Of a DNA stretch of 64,000 bases, positions 29,375 through 38,864 are shown piece by piece. Origin of the DNA: Aequorivita sp. HC6-5 (lineage in GTDB: Bacteria > Bacteroidota > Bacteroidia > Flavobacteriales > Flavobacteriaceae); contig CAJJCS010000002.1 in the NCBI GenBank assembly GCA_905182755.1, forward strand, positions 517,001 through 581,000, read 5' to 3'. The position numbers and the translations under genes are program-made. Position 1 is the stretch's first letter; each line of letters starts with the position of its first letter. Under the pieces are notes generated by a model. The model made no database searches and was not told the DNA's origin. It saw only the letters and a list, made by a program, of their open reading frames with translations.

Positions 29375-30334
29375 ATGACCATTATGAATTATTCTGAAGT
29401 TTTCTCTATTCCAGCAGCCTCAGCAGTTTGTTATTCAGGCTACCGAGCATGGCCAAGTGCCTGGGGTGACATATCCTACTTACAGTCAGGTTAAAGAAGA
29501 CTTACTTATAGTTCAACAACATTGGACCTACATTCGCCTGTACAGTTGCGACGCCCATTCAAAAACTGTTTTAGAGGTTATCAAAAATGAAAAATTAGAC
29601 CTTAAAGTCATGCTTGGGGCTTATATTATTGCTGAAGAAAACAACCATAATTGCCCTTGGGGTGGAGGGGTCATTCTGAAGAAACCTTACAAAAGAATAG
29701 AGTAAATAACCAAATAGAAATTAATAAGCTTATTGAACTTGCCAATACATACGCTTCTATTATTTTTAGCCTTTCGGTTGGTAATGAGGCCTGTGTTGAA
29801 TGGACAGATCATATGGTACCAGTTGCAAGGTTATTGCGTATGTAAATCAGCTTAAAGAAGCGACGAAACAACCCGTTACATTTTGTGAAAATTATGTGCC
29901 TTGGTTAGATAAATTAGCCCCTTTAGTAGAGGCTCGTTGATTTTATATCTATTCATACCTATCCGCTTTGGGAGTATAAAACCATTGATGAGGCCATTGC
30001 ATTTACAAAGCAAAATTACCAGGCTGTTGCCAAGAGGTATCCTCATAAATTAGTGGTCATCACAGAAGCAGGCTGGGCCTCAACCTCAAACGGCAAAGGT
30101 ATTCCAAGAGAGCATGCCAATCCTGTTTTTCAAAAAATTTACTACCAACAGCTTAGTCGTTGGTGTGAAGAGGATTGTATTCTTACGTTTATTTTTGAAG
30201 CTTTTGATGAGCCTTGGAAGGGATCTGATGATCCAGATGAGCCTGAAAAACACTGGGGTTTGTATTATGAAAATCGAAGCCCTAAACTAGCACTTAAAAA
30301 AAAGACAGCTTACAAAGCTGAACCTACAACTTAA
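29375..30334 (+). CDS. Cytoplasmic GH17-like protein (third GH17), frameshifted at four sites
   Basis: About 319 residues (ATG at 29375; 29384 is possible), no signal peptide. Catalytic motifs: SVGNEACVEW (Glu about 138) and ITEAGWAST (Glu about 231), with the IFEAFDEPWKG ending seen also in the first GH17. Breaks: one extra base in cgagcatgg (29443-29451), a missing t after gggg at 29671, a missing g near 29829, and an extra c at 29935; these cancel out. It follows the second GH17 by 13 bases and is the last gene of the cluster. A tandem pair of leaderless GH17 enzymes next to a phosphorylase suggests intracellular beta-1,3-oligoglucan processing. Confidence 0.7.
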
Positions 30335-30356
30335 AACTAAGTTTTAACTTTTTTCT
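30331..30356 (+). terminator. Weak AT-rich hairpin at the end of the glucan cluster
   Basis: TTAAAAC (30331-30337) pairs with GTTTTAA (30341-30347) around a 3-base loop, followed by a T-rich run. It overlaps the stop codons of both converging genes. The stem is all but GC-free, so efficiency is doubtful. Confidence 0.3.
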
Positions 30357-31402
30357 TCTTTGTTAAAGTATACCAGGTAGTAATACATTTGCTTTTCTTC
30401 ATCCCAGCCTTTCTCTACAAATTTATCTGCACTTTCTGGATTTATAAAATCTAGTTTAATCTGTATGTTTGTATCTAGGTTTATTACGTTTTTTATTTTT
30501 TTTCTTGCCGCTGTCACTGCAGTGTTTGCTATAGGAAAGGTAGTTAAATCTTCGATTTTATATTTAGGAGCGGTCTCACTTTTGTAGTGGTTAAACTCTG
30601 GTATTAAATCTGGATTACTAATCACATCATTCATGAAATTACCTTCATTAAAGGTGTCGTTTTTGGCAAAATGATTCACAGCACGGTTCATAAACAATAC
30701 TTCTTCTTTTTTATCTTCAGCAGGAAGTACAACGTCTTTTGCAAAATCTTGACAAAATTTTAAATATTTTTTGGTATAAAAGTTATCATCTTCAAAGGCT
30801 TCGACACCTAAAAATGCTTCTATCCAATACCGCGTGTCATATCTATTGCTGTCTACAGATAATACTTTATAACCTTCTTCTTTTTTTACATTAAATATAA
30901 TACAGCCTTTGTCAAGCTTGCTTAGACTAACTCCTTGCTGCAAGTGAGCATTGATTTGGTTTTCTTGCTCAGAAAATTGAAGGAAGTCCTGTTTTAGCTC
31001 AGATTTAAAAATACCTACTGCGTTTACTTTTTCATTATCGATTTGCAAGTTTTCTAAATACGCAACATATACCTCACCGCTTTTAATGTGCTGATGTGTA
31101 GATTGATCATACAAATGTTTGGTAATTTTTTTACTCACCTGATGCACACTATCTGGATCGTCAAATATTTGAGTAGCACAGTTAAATAGTTCATGAAATT
31201 CTAGATCTGCCTCATTAACAAACTGAAAGTAGTTTTCTTCTTTGTCTCTAAAGGGTTTTAAAAAGTATTCTTTGAGTAGTGGAGTGATTTCGTCATCCAT
31301 CTTATACACATCATCAGAGAGAAGTATAGGTTCGTTTTTACTTTTGTTTCCAACGCGATGTATGGATAAAGAGGCAATGTGGGTGTTAAATAAGTTAATC
31401 AT
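30344..31402 (-). CDS. Nucleoid-associated protein, NdpA/YejK (NA37) family
   Basis: A 352-residue protein of the 37-kDa nucleoid-associated family. Recognisable features are the N-terminal INLFNTHIASLSIHRVGNKS start and the central GEVYVAYLENL and AVGIFKSE segments. E. coli YejK binds chromosomal DNA and RNA polymerase or topoisomerase partners; the role here is inferred from family. It is cytoplasmic. It converges on the last GH17 gene with 9 bases between stops. Upstream on the same strand, 114 bases away, is the pRiA4b ORF-3-like gene. Length is slightly above the E. coli protein. Confidence 0.82.
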   Translation of the reverse strand: MINLFNTHIASLSIHRVGNKSKNEPILLSDDVYKMDDEITPLLKEYFLKPFRDKEENYFQFVNEADLEFHELFNCATQIFDDPDSVHQVSKKITKHLYDQSTHQHIKSGEVYVAYLENLQIDNEKVNAVGIFKSELKQDFLQFSEQENQINAHLQQGVSLSKLDKGCIIFNVKKEEGYKVLSVDSNRYDTRYWIEAFLGVEAFEDDNFYTKKYLKFCQDFAKDVVLPAEDKKEEVLFMNRAVNHFAKNDTFNEGNFMNDVISNPDLIPEFNHYKSETAPKYKIEDLTTFPIANTAVTAARKKIKNVINLDTNIQIKLDFINPESADKFVEKGWDEEKQMYYYLVYFNKEEKS

Positions 31403-31516
31403 AAAATAAAGTTGAGGTGTTTATCCTTTTTAAAAGGTAAAAAAAGTTTGGAAGTAACAGACCAAACACGATAGATGTTGCTCCAAATATATTTGGATAT
31501 TTTTCTTGGTTAATTT

Positions 31517-32047
31517 TTAGTTCCAGGTCTCATCAAAATCTTCATACTCATCTGAGCTACCGTATTGATTGTCTTGAAATTCATCATCACCATACATATC
31601 ATCAAGATCTCCATCTACAGATTCGCTAACAAACTCAGGGTCTATTGGCTCATCTGGAACCTCTCCTTGGGCAAACATAAGGTTTGGGTATGTAACTCCT
31701 GCTTCTGGCTCTGCGATATCAGCAAGTTCTATTATAAAGGTCCACATAGATAAAAAATCATAGATATATACAAGGTTTCTATGTTCTTTAGAAAGGACAT
31801 GATTGAGTATTGTTTCTGCCATGGTACGCGTTGGTTCACCGCCATCACTCATATCAAAGAGTGCTATCTCATCTTTTTGTTCCCACTGGTCGTTGCTTTC
31901 ATAAAAAGAGGCCACTTCTTGCCCTTCAAAGCCAAAGGCTTGTGTGAGGGCATTATGAAAATCTTCAAAGGTTGCATTTTCTTGAATCTCTATGTCGCGA
32001 TACACTTCGTCTTGCGAATTTAAAATGGCTCTAAAACGATAAATCAT
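31517..32047 (-). CDS. pRiA4b ORF-3-like protein with acidic tail
   Basis: A 176-residue protein with the PRiA4_ORF3 domain (residues about 1-125; YRFRAILNSQDEVYRDIEI, ALTQAFGFEGQEVASFY) and a strongly acidic tail rich in Asp and Glu (about 135-176). The family name comes from plasmid and transposon passenger genes, but no transposase or inverted repeat is present here, and chromosomal copies in this position are ordinary in Flavobacteria. Function is unknown. It lies 39 bases downstream of the COX15 gene. Confidence 0.8.
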   Translation of the reverse strand: MIYRFRAILNSQDEVYRDIEIQENATFEDFHNALTQAFGFEGQEVASFYESNDQWEQKDEIALFDMSDGGEPTRTMAETILNHVLSKEHRNLVYIYDFLSMWTFIIELADIAEPEAGVTYPNLMFAQGEVPDEPIDPEFVSESVDGDLDDMYGDDEFQDNQYGSSDEYEDFDETWN

Positions 32048-32086
32048 ATGCTTTTATATTAATTTTTAAAGATATTATTTTGCTGC

Positions 32087-33101
32087 TTATTTACTATATC
32101 TATGAAGGGTAAAGGTCATGGTTGCCAGTAAAAAGAAAGCCGTAACTTGATGTAATACTCCCAGCCAAACAGGAACAAACAATACTAAGGTAAGCACTCC
32201 TAGCACAAATTGTACCCCAACTAGAATTAAAAGTAAGTTGATACCCTTTTGTTGTAGTGCTGTGGTTTTATTTTTCCTAGCCTTAAACCAAATAAAACCG
32301 ATAATACCAACAACAATATAGGCTAGGTATCGGTGTATAAATTGAACACCGCTTTTGCCTTCTATAAAGTTTCTCCAAAGTGGTTCTTGTTCTGTGGTTA
32401 CACTTTGGTGTATAAGCTCTCCGTCATTCATTAGTGGCCAGTGGTTATGAATCCAACCAGCATCTAGACCGGCAACAAAAGCGCCCCAAATGATTTGAAT
32501 CACTAATATGACAAGCCCCACTCTAATAAGATTTCTAAACCTAGTGTTTATTTGTTTTTTTGAAGGAAAAATTAAATCTAAGGCCACCCAAAAAGTATAC
32601 GCAAATGTCAAAAATGCGGTTGTTAAGTGCATGGCGAGTCTGTAATGGCTTACATCTGGTTTATCTACAAGGCCACTTTTCACCATAAACCAACCCAAAA
32701 ATCCTTGAAAGCCACCCATAGTTAGCAAAATCAAACATTTTTTAATAGTGGATTTTGTGAGTTGTTTTCTAAGCAAGAAATATACAAATGGAATCACAAA
32801 AACCAATCCTATAAAACGGCCTATTACACGGTGTATCCATTCCCAGAAATAAATATCTTTAAACTCATCTATAGTCATGTTATAGTTAAGTTTTTGATAT
32901 TCTGGGTATTGTTTGTATAGGTCGAAAGGCTTCATTCCATTGCAAGGCATTTGTTGGAGGAATGGTACCAGAAATTAATTTGTAATTTGAGATAGACAAG
33001 CCAGAATGTGTAAGGCGGGTAATACCTCCTACAATTACCATAATAAAAATAAGTGTACATCCCGTTAGGAGCCAGTATATCACTTTTTTATTGTCTTTCA
33101 T
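32087..33101 (-). CDS. Heme A synthase, COX15/CtaA family, frameshifted at 32924
   Basis: COX15/CtaA oxidises heme O to heme A for aa3-type cytochrome oxidase in the cytoplasmic membrane. The first helix carries [16 protein letters not shown], and paired conserved His residues follow ([35 protein letters not shown]). About eight membrane segments are visible. The frame breaks at gtcgaaaggc (32921-32930): one extra g at 32924 separates NEAF from [10 protein letters not shown]. Without it the protein is 337 residues, the usual length. Its start overlaps the cca stop by four bases (ATGA). Confidence 0.9.
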
Positions 33102-34521
33102 ATAGTTTTTTTTAATCCTAATTTAGCTCCTTTTTTTAACATAAAAGCTTTTGCTGGCCCATACTCATTGGGTATTTCACCCTCCAGTATAGCCTCTTTT
33201 ATAGCATCTTTGATTTGTCCAATCTCACGGCAGGGAGATAATCCAAAAGTTTTCATAATCTCTTGCCCACTTACTGGAGGCTGGAAATTACGAATGCTAT
33301 CACGCTTCTCTACCTCTATAATTTTATCACGTACAATCTTGAAATTATCATGGTATGTTTTAAATTTTGCGGTGTTTTTAGTGGTGATATCTGCCTCGCA
33401 AAGTGTCATTAAATCTTCTACACTTTCTCCAGCATCAAATATTAAACGCCGCACGGCGCTATCTGTTACATCGCTTGCCAGTACAATTGGGCGAGAGCTC
33501 ATTAATACCATTTTCTGAACAAACTTCATCTTGTCATTAAGTGGCATCTTGAGTCTTTTAAAGAGTGTAAATACCATTTTGGCTCCAACAAATTCATGGG
33601 CATGAAACGTCCAGCCAATTTTTTTATCAAAGCGTTTTGTGGGAGCTTTACCAATATCATGTAATAATGCTGCCCAGCGAAGCCAGAGATTATCTGTGGT
33701 TTTTGCAATATTATCAACCACCTCTAGGGTGTGCCAAAAGTTGTCTTTATGGCGTTGCCCTTCTTTTTGGTCGATACCTTGAAGGGCCACAAGCTCTGGA
33801 AGTATCAAAGGAAGTAGTGTTGTTTTATGCAGTAATGAAAACCCTTTAGAGGGTTTTTGGGAGGCTATATTTTATGTAACTCATCTACAATGCGCTCTTT
33901 AGAGATGATGTTTATTCTCTGGGCATTTTTAGTTATGGCTTCCAATGAATCTTTTTCAATAATAAAATCTAATTGTGTTGCAAATCTTAGCGCTCGCATC
34001 ATTCTAAGTGGATCATCGCTATAGGTAATCTCTGGATCTAAAGGCGTGCGTATTATTTTGGCCTCTATATCTGCAATACCATTAAAAGGGTCTAAAAGCG
34101 CTCCAAAATTAGCTTCCCCTAGACTAAGTGCCAATGCATTTATAGTAAAGTCTCTTCGGTTTTGATCATCTTGAAGGGTCCCGTTTTCTACAACTGGATT
34201 TCTACTGTCTTGTTGGTAGGATTCTTTGCGTGCTCCTACAAACTCTAATTCAATACCACCTGTTTTTAGCATGGCAGTGCCATAGTTTTTAAACACCGTT
34301 ACATTAGGCTTGCCTGGCAGCAATTTTGAGACTTCTTTTGCAAGTGCAATTCCTGAGCCAACACACACAATGTCTATGTCTTTTGGATTTCCTCTTTTTA
34401 ATATATAATCGCGCACAAAACCGCCAATAACATAGGCGTCCAAACCAAGGTTTGATGCGGCCTGTGAAACGGTTTTAAATATAGGATTTTGTAATGCCTT
34501 TGAATGTGTTGTTATCCCCAC
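33098..34521 (-). CDS. cca: CCA tRNA nucleotidyltransferase with HD domain, frameshifted near 33865
   Basis: This enzyme adds the 3'-terminal CCA to tRNAs. The N-terminal nucleotidyltransferase half has GGFVRDYIL, the catalytic [16 protein letters not shown] and the [12 protein letters not shown] motif; the C-terminal half carries an HD phosphohydrolase motif (LHDIGKAPT). The frame breaks near 33862-33868, just after DELHKI, where one base is missing; restoring it gives 474 residues with the usual family continuation [16 protein letters not shown] perfect -7 element lies 26 bases upstream of the ATG. The gene is essential in most bacteria lacking encoded CCA ends, so the break is probably a sequencing error. 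Confidence 0.92.
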
Positions 34522-34546
34522 GTAATTGCATATTTATTTGCTTTTA

Positions 34547-34554
34547 CAAAGTTA
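34547..34554 (-). promoter_or_regulatory. -7 promoter element (TAACTTTG) of cca
   Basis: The minus strand reads TAACTTTG, an exact TAnnTTTG match, 26 bases before the cca start codon. Confidence 0.5.
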
Positions 34555-34600
34555 CGCTATAGGGCTTAAAAACCGAAGTGAATTTTGACTATTTACAAAT

Positions 34601-35170
34601 TTATTCTCGTATAATTTTTACCTGTCCATCCATGGTTAATTTAATAATAGCAGATGGGCTGTGTGATTTTTTATTTCTTTCAAAATCAACAACATAATCT
34701 ACACCTTCTAGAATTTCAGGAGAAATTTGCTTAAAAGTCATGGGTGTTTTTTGGCCACTAACATTGGCAGAGGTAGAAATAATAGGCCTTCTAAATTTAC
34801 GCACAAGTGTTTTCGCAAAGGTGTCATTTACAACACGAATGGCCAGAGAATTATCTGGGGCAATGATGTTTTGGGAAACTCTAATAGGATCATCATAGAT
34901 GATGGTAGTTGGTTTGTCAGCGTATTTTAAAATATCATAGGCAACCTCTGGAATTTCTTCTACAAATTGATTTAACATTTTAAAATCGTGTACTAGGCAA
35001 ATCATTGATTTACTATCTTCACGTTGCTTTAGCTTATATATTTTGTCTATTGCCTCTGGATTTGAAGAATCACAGCCAATTCCCCAAACAGTATCTGTAG
35101 GATATAGAATTAAGCCACCTCGTTTTAGGACAGCAAGTGTTTTTTCAATTTCAGATTTTAGGTTTTCCAT
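34601..35170 (-). CDS. L-threonylcarbamoyladenylate synthase (Sua5/TsaC family)
   Basis: The enzyme makes threonylcarbamoyl-AMP from threonine, bicarbonate and ATP for the t6A37 tRNA modification. I chose the ATG at 35170 (MENLKSEIEK), because the in-frame start at 35203 would overlap the neighbouring gene by 29 bases and adds residues absent from the family. Motifs are YPTDTVWGIGCD near residue 23 and STSANVSG near 132. The protein has 189 residues, the short TsaC type without the Sua5 extension. It lies 4 bases downstream of the FkbM methyltransferase gene. Confidence 0.9.
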   Translation of the reverse strand: MENLKSEIEKTLAVLKRGGLILYPTDTVWGIGCDSSNPEAIDKIYKLKQREDSKSMICLVHDFKMLNQFVEEIPEVAYDILKYADKPTTIIYDDPIRVSQNIIAPDNSLAIRVVNDTFAKTLVRKFRRPIISTSANVSGQKTPMTFKQISPEILEGVDYVVDFERNKKSHSPSAIIKLTMDGQVKIIRE

Positions 35171-35174
35171 AGGT

Positions 35175-36020
35175 TTATTTGGTAAATAAAATATCGTCTG
35201 CAACGTTATTTTTTTCTAATGTTTTTAAATGCTTTACTAGTTCTTTTTCTGAACTTGAAATATCGAATTGTGTATTGTCTTTGAGAAAAATAGCTTTAGA
35301 AAAATGAGGTGTCATTGTTTTTAAAAATTTTTCAACAGAAGTATTTGATACATTTTGCAAATGGTGTGGCACAAATTCTACATATAAAAATCTAACCTTA
35401 GCCAGTGTTGCTTGCATCCCTTTTAAGGCGAAATATTCTGCCCCTTCAATGTCCATGATAATTCCAGAGGGTGGGGTTAGGCTTTGCTCTGAGATAAATG
35501 GATCTAGTGCAACCATATCAACCTCTACTTGTTTTGGGTTGTCATAATTATAAAGGATAGAATCTTTAATGGGTTTTATTTTACTCCCTCCGGTATTAAC
35601 CGTGTTTTTGTAAAATGTTACTTTTTTAGCACCATCTCCAACAGCTTTGTTAAATATCGTAGCATTGGATATTTTATTAAGGCATAGATTGGCTTTTATA
35701 AACCAAAAGGTATCTTCATTAGCCTCAAAGCCAACCACAGTCTTTACTTTTTTTGCAATAGGTACAAGAAGGGTGCCCACGTGTGTCCCTATAAAGTAAA
35801 TTACATCATCTTGAGTGGTTTGCTGTAAGAGCTTCTGGATTTCATTGAAATTCCAATGCCCTTTAAAACCTAGGTTTTTTCCTATTGTAATGTCTGAAAT
35901 GGGAAGGGCCATATACCCATTTTTGGAATCATAAATAATTCCCTTGGCATTTGGGCCAAAAATCTTCTTCCTTTTTTTTGATTTTAGAGTCCTAAAAAAA
36001 TATTTTAATTTTTTGCTCAT
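35175..36020 (-). CDS. FkbM family methyltransferase
   Basis: A 281-residue SAM-dependent O-methyltransferase of the FkbM type. The SAM-binding motif VVGFEANEDTF lies near residue 91 and the family motif MDIEGAEYFALKGM near 187. In surface-polysaccharide gene blocks such enzymes methylate sugar hydroxyls. It is 8 bases downstream of a GT2 gene on the same strand, consistent with a shared operon that continues into tsaC. Confidence 0.82.
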   Translation of the reverse strand: MSKKLKYFFRTLKSKKRKKIFGPNAKGIIYDSKNGYMALPISDITIGKNLGFKGHWNFNEIQKLLQQTTQDDVIYFIGTHVGTLLVPIAKKVKTVVGFEANEDTFWFIKANLCLNKISNATIFNKAVGDGAKKVTFYKNTVNTGGSKIKPIKDSILYNYDNPKQVEVDMVALDPFISEQSLTPPSGIIMDIEGAEYFALKGMQATLAKVRFLYVEFVPHHLQNVSNTSVEKFLKTMTPHFSKAIFLKDNTQFDISSSEKELVKHLKTLEKNNVADDILFTK

Positions 36021-36028
36021 AAAATGGC

Positions 36029-36943
36029 TTAGTTATCTTTTAAAAAACGAATGTATTGTTTTTGTTTTAAAGAATACTTTAAAGATACCCCTTTTATAAT
36101 CACTGGAAATAAAAACCACTTCCTAGGTTTAAAGGGTAATGTCAAGATATAATATAGTTGTACGGCTTTGTAGTGAAAAAACGAATAATGCTTTTTTATC
36201 ACGTATAGTTCAGACAACATGGCCTCTCTACTAATAGCAGTAGAGGCTTTAGAGCTTTTCCCTTGGAAATGTTGAAATCTTGCTTGAGGCACAAGGGCAG
36301 CTTCAAAAGCTGTTTTTTCTAATTTTTTAGCAAAGTCCATTTCTTCTGAGTATAGAAAAAGGTTGGTGTCAAACCCTCCAATTTCAGCAAACGTACTAGC
36401 TCTAAAAAACAAAAAGGCTCCATTTGGGGAGGTTATTTTTATAGCTTGGGTATACTCTTTTTTGCGCTCAGGAAATTTTACAGGATTTATTTTCTCTAAT
36501 GTTTTTTTACCTAGTAGCAACTTCCAAAATGTTTTGTAGTGATGAAATGAGGGAGAAAAATTTCCATGCTCATCAAAGTTTTGTGCTGTAGCTAAACCTA
36601 CTTCTGGGTGGCTGTCTAAATGCTGGCTTAGATGTGTCAAGCAATCATTTAAAAAAACAGAATCATTGTTGAGACATAAAAAATACCTTGCATTTACATA
36701 CGGTAAAGACTCCATGTGTCCTCCTCCAAAACCTTTGTTAATAGGGCTTCTGTGTAATGTGATATTTTCTTGAACTTGCAAGTTATTGCGCAGGTAATCA
36801 AAATCATCTGGTTCTGAATTATTATCTATAACAATAATGTCAAAATTCAGATCTTTTGAGGTGTGGGCTATAATAGAATCTATACATGCAATGGTATATT
36901 TTGCTGTATTGTAATTAATAATGCTAATGGCAACATCTTTCAT
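36029..36943 (-). CDS. Glycosyltransferase family 2
   Basis: A 304-residue GT2 enzyme with the GT-A core: AISIINYNTAKYT near residue 5, IVIDNNSEPD near 37, LNNDSVFLND (metal-site region) near 92, and SEEMDFAKKLEK near 195. It probably adds a rhamnose- or hexose-type sugar to a surface glycan on the cytoplasmic side. A basic C-terminus could associate with the membrane. It lies 9 bases downstream of the GT4 gene and 8 bases upstream of the FkbM gene. Confidence 0.85.
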   Translation of the reverse strand: MKDVAISIINYNTAKYTIACIDSIIAHTSKDLNFDIIVIDNNSEPDDFDYLRNNLQVQENITLHRSPINKGFGGGHMESLPYVNARYFLCLNNDSVFLNDCLTHLSQHLDSHPEVGLATAQNFDEHGNFSPSFHHYKTFWKLLLGKKTLEKINPVKFPERKKEYTQAIKITSPNGAFLFFRASTFAEIGGFDTNLFLYSEEMDFAKKLEKTAFEAALVPQARFQHFQGKSSKASTAISREAMLSELYVIKKHYSFFHYKAVQLYYILTLPFKPRKWFLFPVIIKGVSLKYSLKQKQYIRFLKDN

Positions 36944-36952
36944 ATTGCAAAA

Positions 36953-38020
36953 TTAGGATAAAATAGATTGATACACGTCAATATATTGCTTTGCTGTTTC
37001 ATTCCAGTCAAAACTTTTAGCTCGTGAGATATACCACTGGGTATAAAATTCTTCTTTTTGGGAATATTTTTCCATTCCTTGCAGTACTACTTCAGCCATG
37101 TGTTGCGGGGTGTGATTATCCCAATAAAAACTGTGTTCTCCACCAATTTCTGGCAGAGATGTGTTGTTGGATATAAAAATAGGTTTACCAAATGCCATGG
37201 CCTCAATGGGAGGGATGCCAAAGCCTTCTCTTAGTGATGGAAACACAAAGCCTTCACAGTGTTGCAAGTAATACTGTTTGGCAACATCCTCAATTTTACC
37301 AGTTATATAAACGCGATGTGCTACTCCCAGTTCTTTAGCCAAGGCTTCTAGTTTACTACCATATATGGTTTTGTTATTTCCGGCCAACACCAAATCATAG
37401 TCTGGCAAAAGCGGTAAAATGCGCACCAGGCTCATAAAGTTTTTTCGCTCACTAAATTCTCCTATTGAAAATAAAAACTTTTGTTTTGGTAGCTGCTTTG
37501 GTGCAAAACTCTTTGGAATATCAATATCAGTAATGGTGTTTCCATTATAGATTACATATTGTGGAACATTAGGCACTTTAAAATGAGCGTGCGTATCTTT
37601 TTTTGCAAACTCAGAGATGTATACAATAGCCGTGCAGCGCTCAAGTTTTAATTTAAACCGATCTCTTTGCTGGCACTTAAGATGCGCCGGAGTTTGTGTT
37701 GCAAAATGCACATCATGAACAGTTAACAGGTACGGAGTCTTGAAAAAAGGCTCAATTTTAATGTTTTGATTTAAACAGTGCCAGAGGTTGTATTTTTTTT
37801 TAATCCTAAAGGCATTGTGACGTGTAATACTTTTGTATTTTTTATAGTCAAACCCCTGGCCAAACTCTTGTTTTAAAACAGCTGTATCCTTTGCATGTAA
37901 AACAATGGTAAAACCCTCTTTTTTTTGCTTAGCCAATGCTTTTATGAGGTGGTAGTTGAACTGACCAAAACCCGAGAATTTGTTTTTTAGATTGTGAGAT
38001 TCTAGAAATACCTGTTTCAT
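36953..38020 (-). CDS. Glycosyltransferase family 1/4 (GT-B fold)
   Basis: About 355 residues. I chose the ATG at 38020 (MKQVFLESHNL), since the start at 38050 would overlap the upstream gene by 28 bases. The C-terminal donor-binding half has FSIGEFSERKNF, VYITGKIED and the E-x7-E motif EGFGIPPIEAMAFGKP, typical of GT4 retaining transferases. The N-terminal acceptor half has GFGQFNYHLIKAL. It begins 2 bases after the stop of the preceding GT2 gene, so it is translationally linked in the surface-glycan operon. Confidence 0.87.
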   Translation of the reverse strand: MKQVFLESHNLKNKFSGFGQFNYHLIKALAKQKKEGFTIVLHAKDTAVLKQEFGQGFDYKKYKSITRHNAFRIKKKYNLWHCLNQNIKIEPFFKTPYLLTVHDVHFATQTPAHLKCQQRDRFKLKLERCTAIVYISEFAKKDTHAHFKVPNVPQYVIYNGNTITDIDIPKSFAPKQLPKQKFLFSIGEFSERKNFMSLVRILPLLPDYDLVLAGNNKTIYGSKLEALAKELGVAHRVYITGKIEDVAKQYYLQHCEGFVFPSLREGFGIPPIEAMAFGKPIFISNNTSLPEIGGEHSFYWDNHTPQHMAEVVLQGMEKYSQKEEFYTQWYISRAKSFDWNETAKQYIDVYQSILS

Positions 38021-38022
38021 GT

Positions 38023-38784
38023 CTATTTTATATTTCGGTATAATAACCATAGATTCACATATCTTTTAAACACAGAGAACGCGCTGGTATAGGCCAATAT
38101 AAACCCTCTCTTTCCGTCAAGAATACCTAATTTAAAAAAATATTGATTTATAAATCGATACCAAGGCCTAAAAAAGAAATGATAGCCTTTTGGTTTGATC
38201 CCTTTGTTGTACAACATCTTTGCTTTTAAAGCGCTGTAGCGATGCATTTTCGCGGTATAGTTATCAAAGGTAGTATAGGTGTAGTGCGGTAGTTTGTTTT
38301 TTAATGTTGCTGTTATGCCATTAGCTTTCAATACCTCATGTACAAGATTGTCATTATAGGCGCAGTAATTTTTGTTAAAAAGCCTAATTACATTGTCATT
38401 TTGCAGGCCACTAAATTTAATTTGTTTTCCCATAAAATGAAACTCTCTATTTACATAATAAGCAATGGCTTTGGGGTCTTTAAGTGTGCTTAGAATTTCT
38501 TGTGATAGTTGTTTTGTGATTTTTTCATCAGGATCAAAAAAGACAATCCAGTCATGGGTAGCTTTGCTGATTGCTACGTTTTTTTGAGTAGAAAAATCAT
38601 CAAAGGTTCTTTGAAACACCTTTACTTTTTCATGTTCCTTGGCGATGGCCAGTGTTGAATCTGTACTGTAAGAATCTAAAATGATGATTTCATCCGCAAA
38701 CCAAAGACTGTCTAAAAAAGCGGGGAGGGCCTTTTGCTCATTTAGGGTAATGATAACCGCAGAAATTTTTGTTTGGTTTTTCAA
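38023..38784 (-). CDS. Glycosyltransferase family 2, WaaE/KdtX-like (LPS core)
   Basis: A 253-residue GT2 enzyme of the WaaE/KdtX type, which in other Gram-negatives adds glucose to the inner core of LPS. Motifs are ISAVIITLNEQ near residue 8, LDSYSTDST near 36 and FFDPDEKIT near 83 (most relatives have DADE, as in the paralogue at 38865). The C-terminus has the AYTSAFSVFKRYVNLW end. It is a close paralogue of the next gene and separated from it by 80 bases. Confidence 0.85.
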   Translation of the reverse strand: MKNQTKISAVIITLNEQKALPAFLDSLWFADEIIILDSYSTDSTLAIAKEHEKVKVFQRTFDDFSTQKNVAISKATHDWIVFFDPDEKITKQLSQEILSTLKDPKAIAYYVNREFHFMGKQIKFSGLQNDNVIRLFNKNYCAYNDNLVHEVLKANGITATLKNKLPHYTYTTFDNYTAKMHRYSALKAKMLYNKGIKPKGYHFFFRPWYRFINQYFFKLGILDGKRGFILAYTSAFSVFKRYVNLWLLYRNIK

Positions 38785-38864
38785 TGTAGCAATATTGTTT
38801 GGGTAAAAATACTCATTTTACAGCTATAAAATAAAGCCTCGATAGCCAGTGTTTTATCGTTAAG

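Noticed and set aside
31517-32047. pRiA4b ORF-3 / transposon passenger protein as a sign of a mobile element
   Set aside because: No transposase, terminal inverted repeats or target duplication are visible nearby, and the neighbours are housekeeping genes.
33830-33855. Hairpin aaaccct...agggttt as a terminator
   Set aside because: It lies inside the repaired cca coding region, where it encodes the KPSKGF segment.
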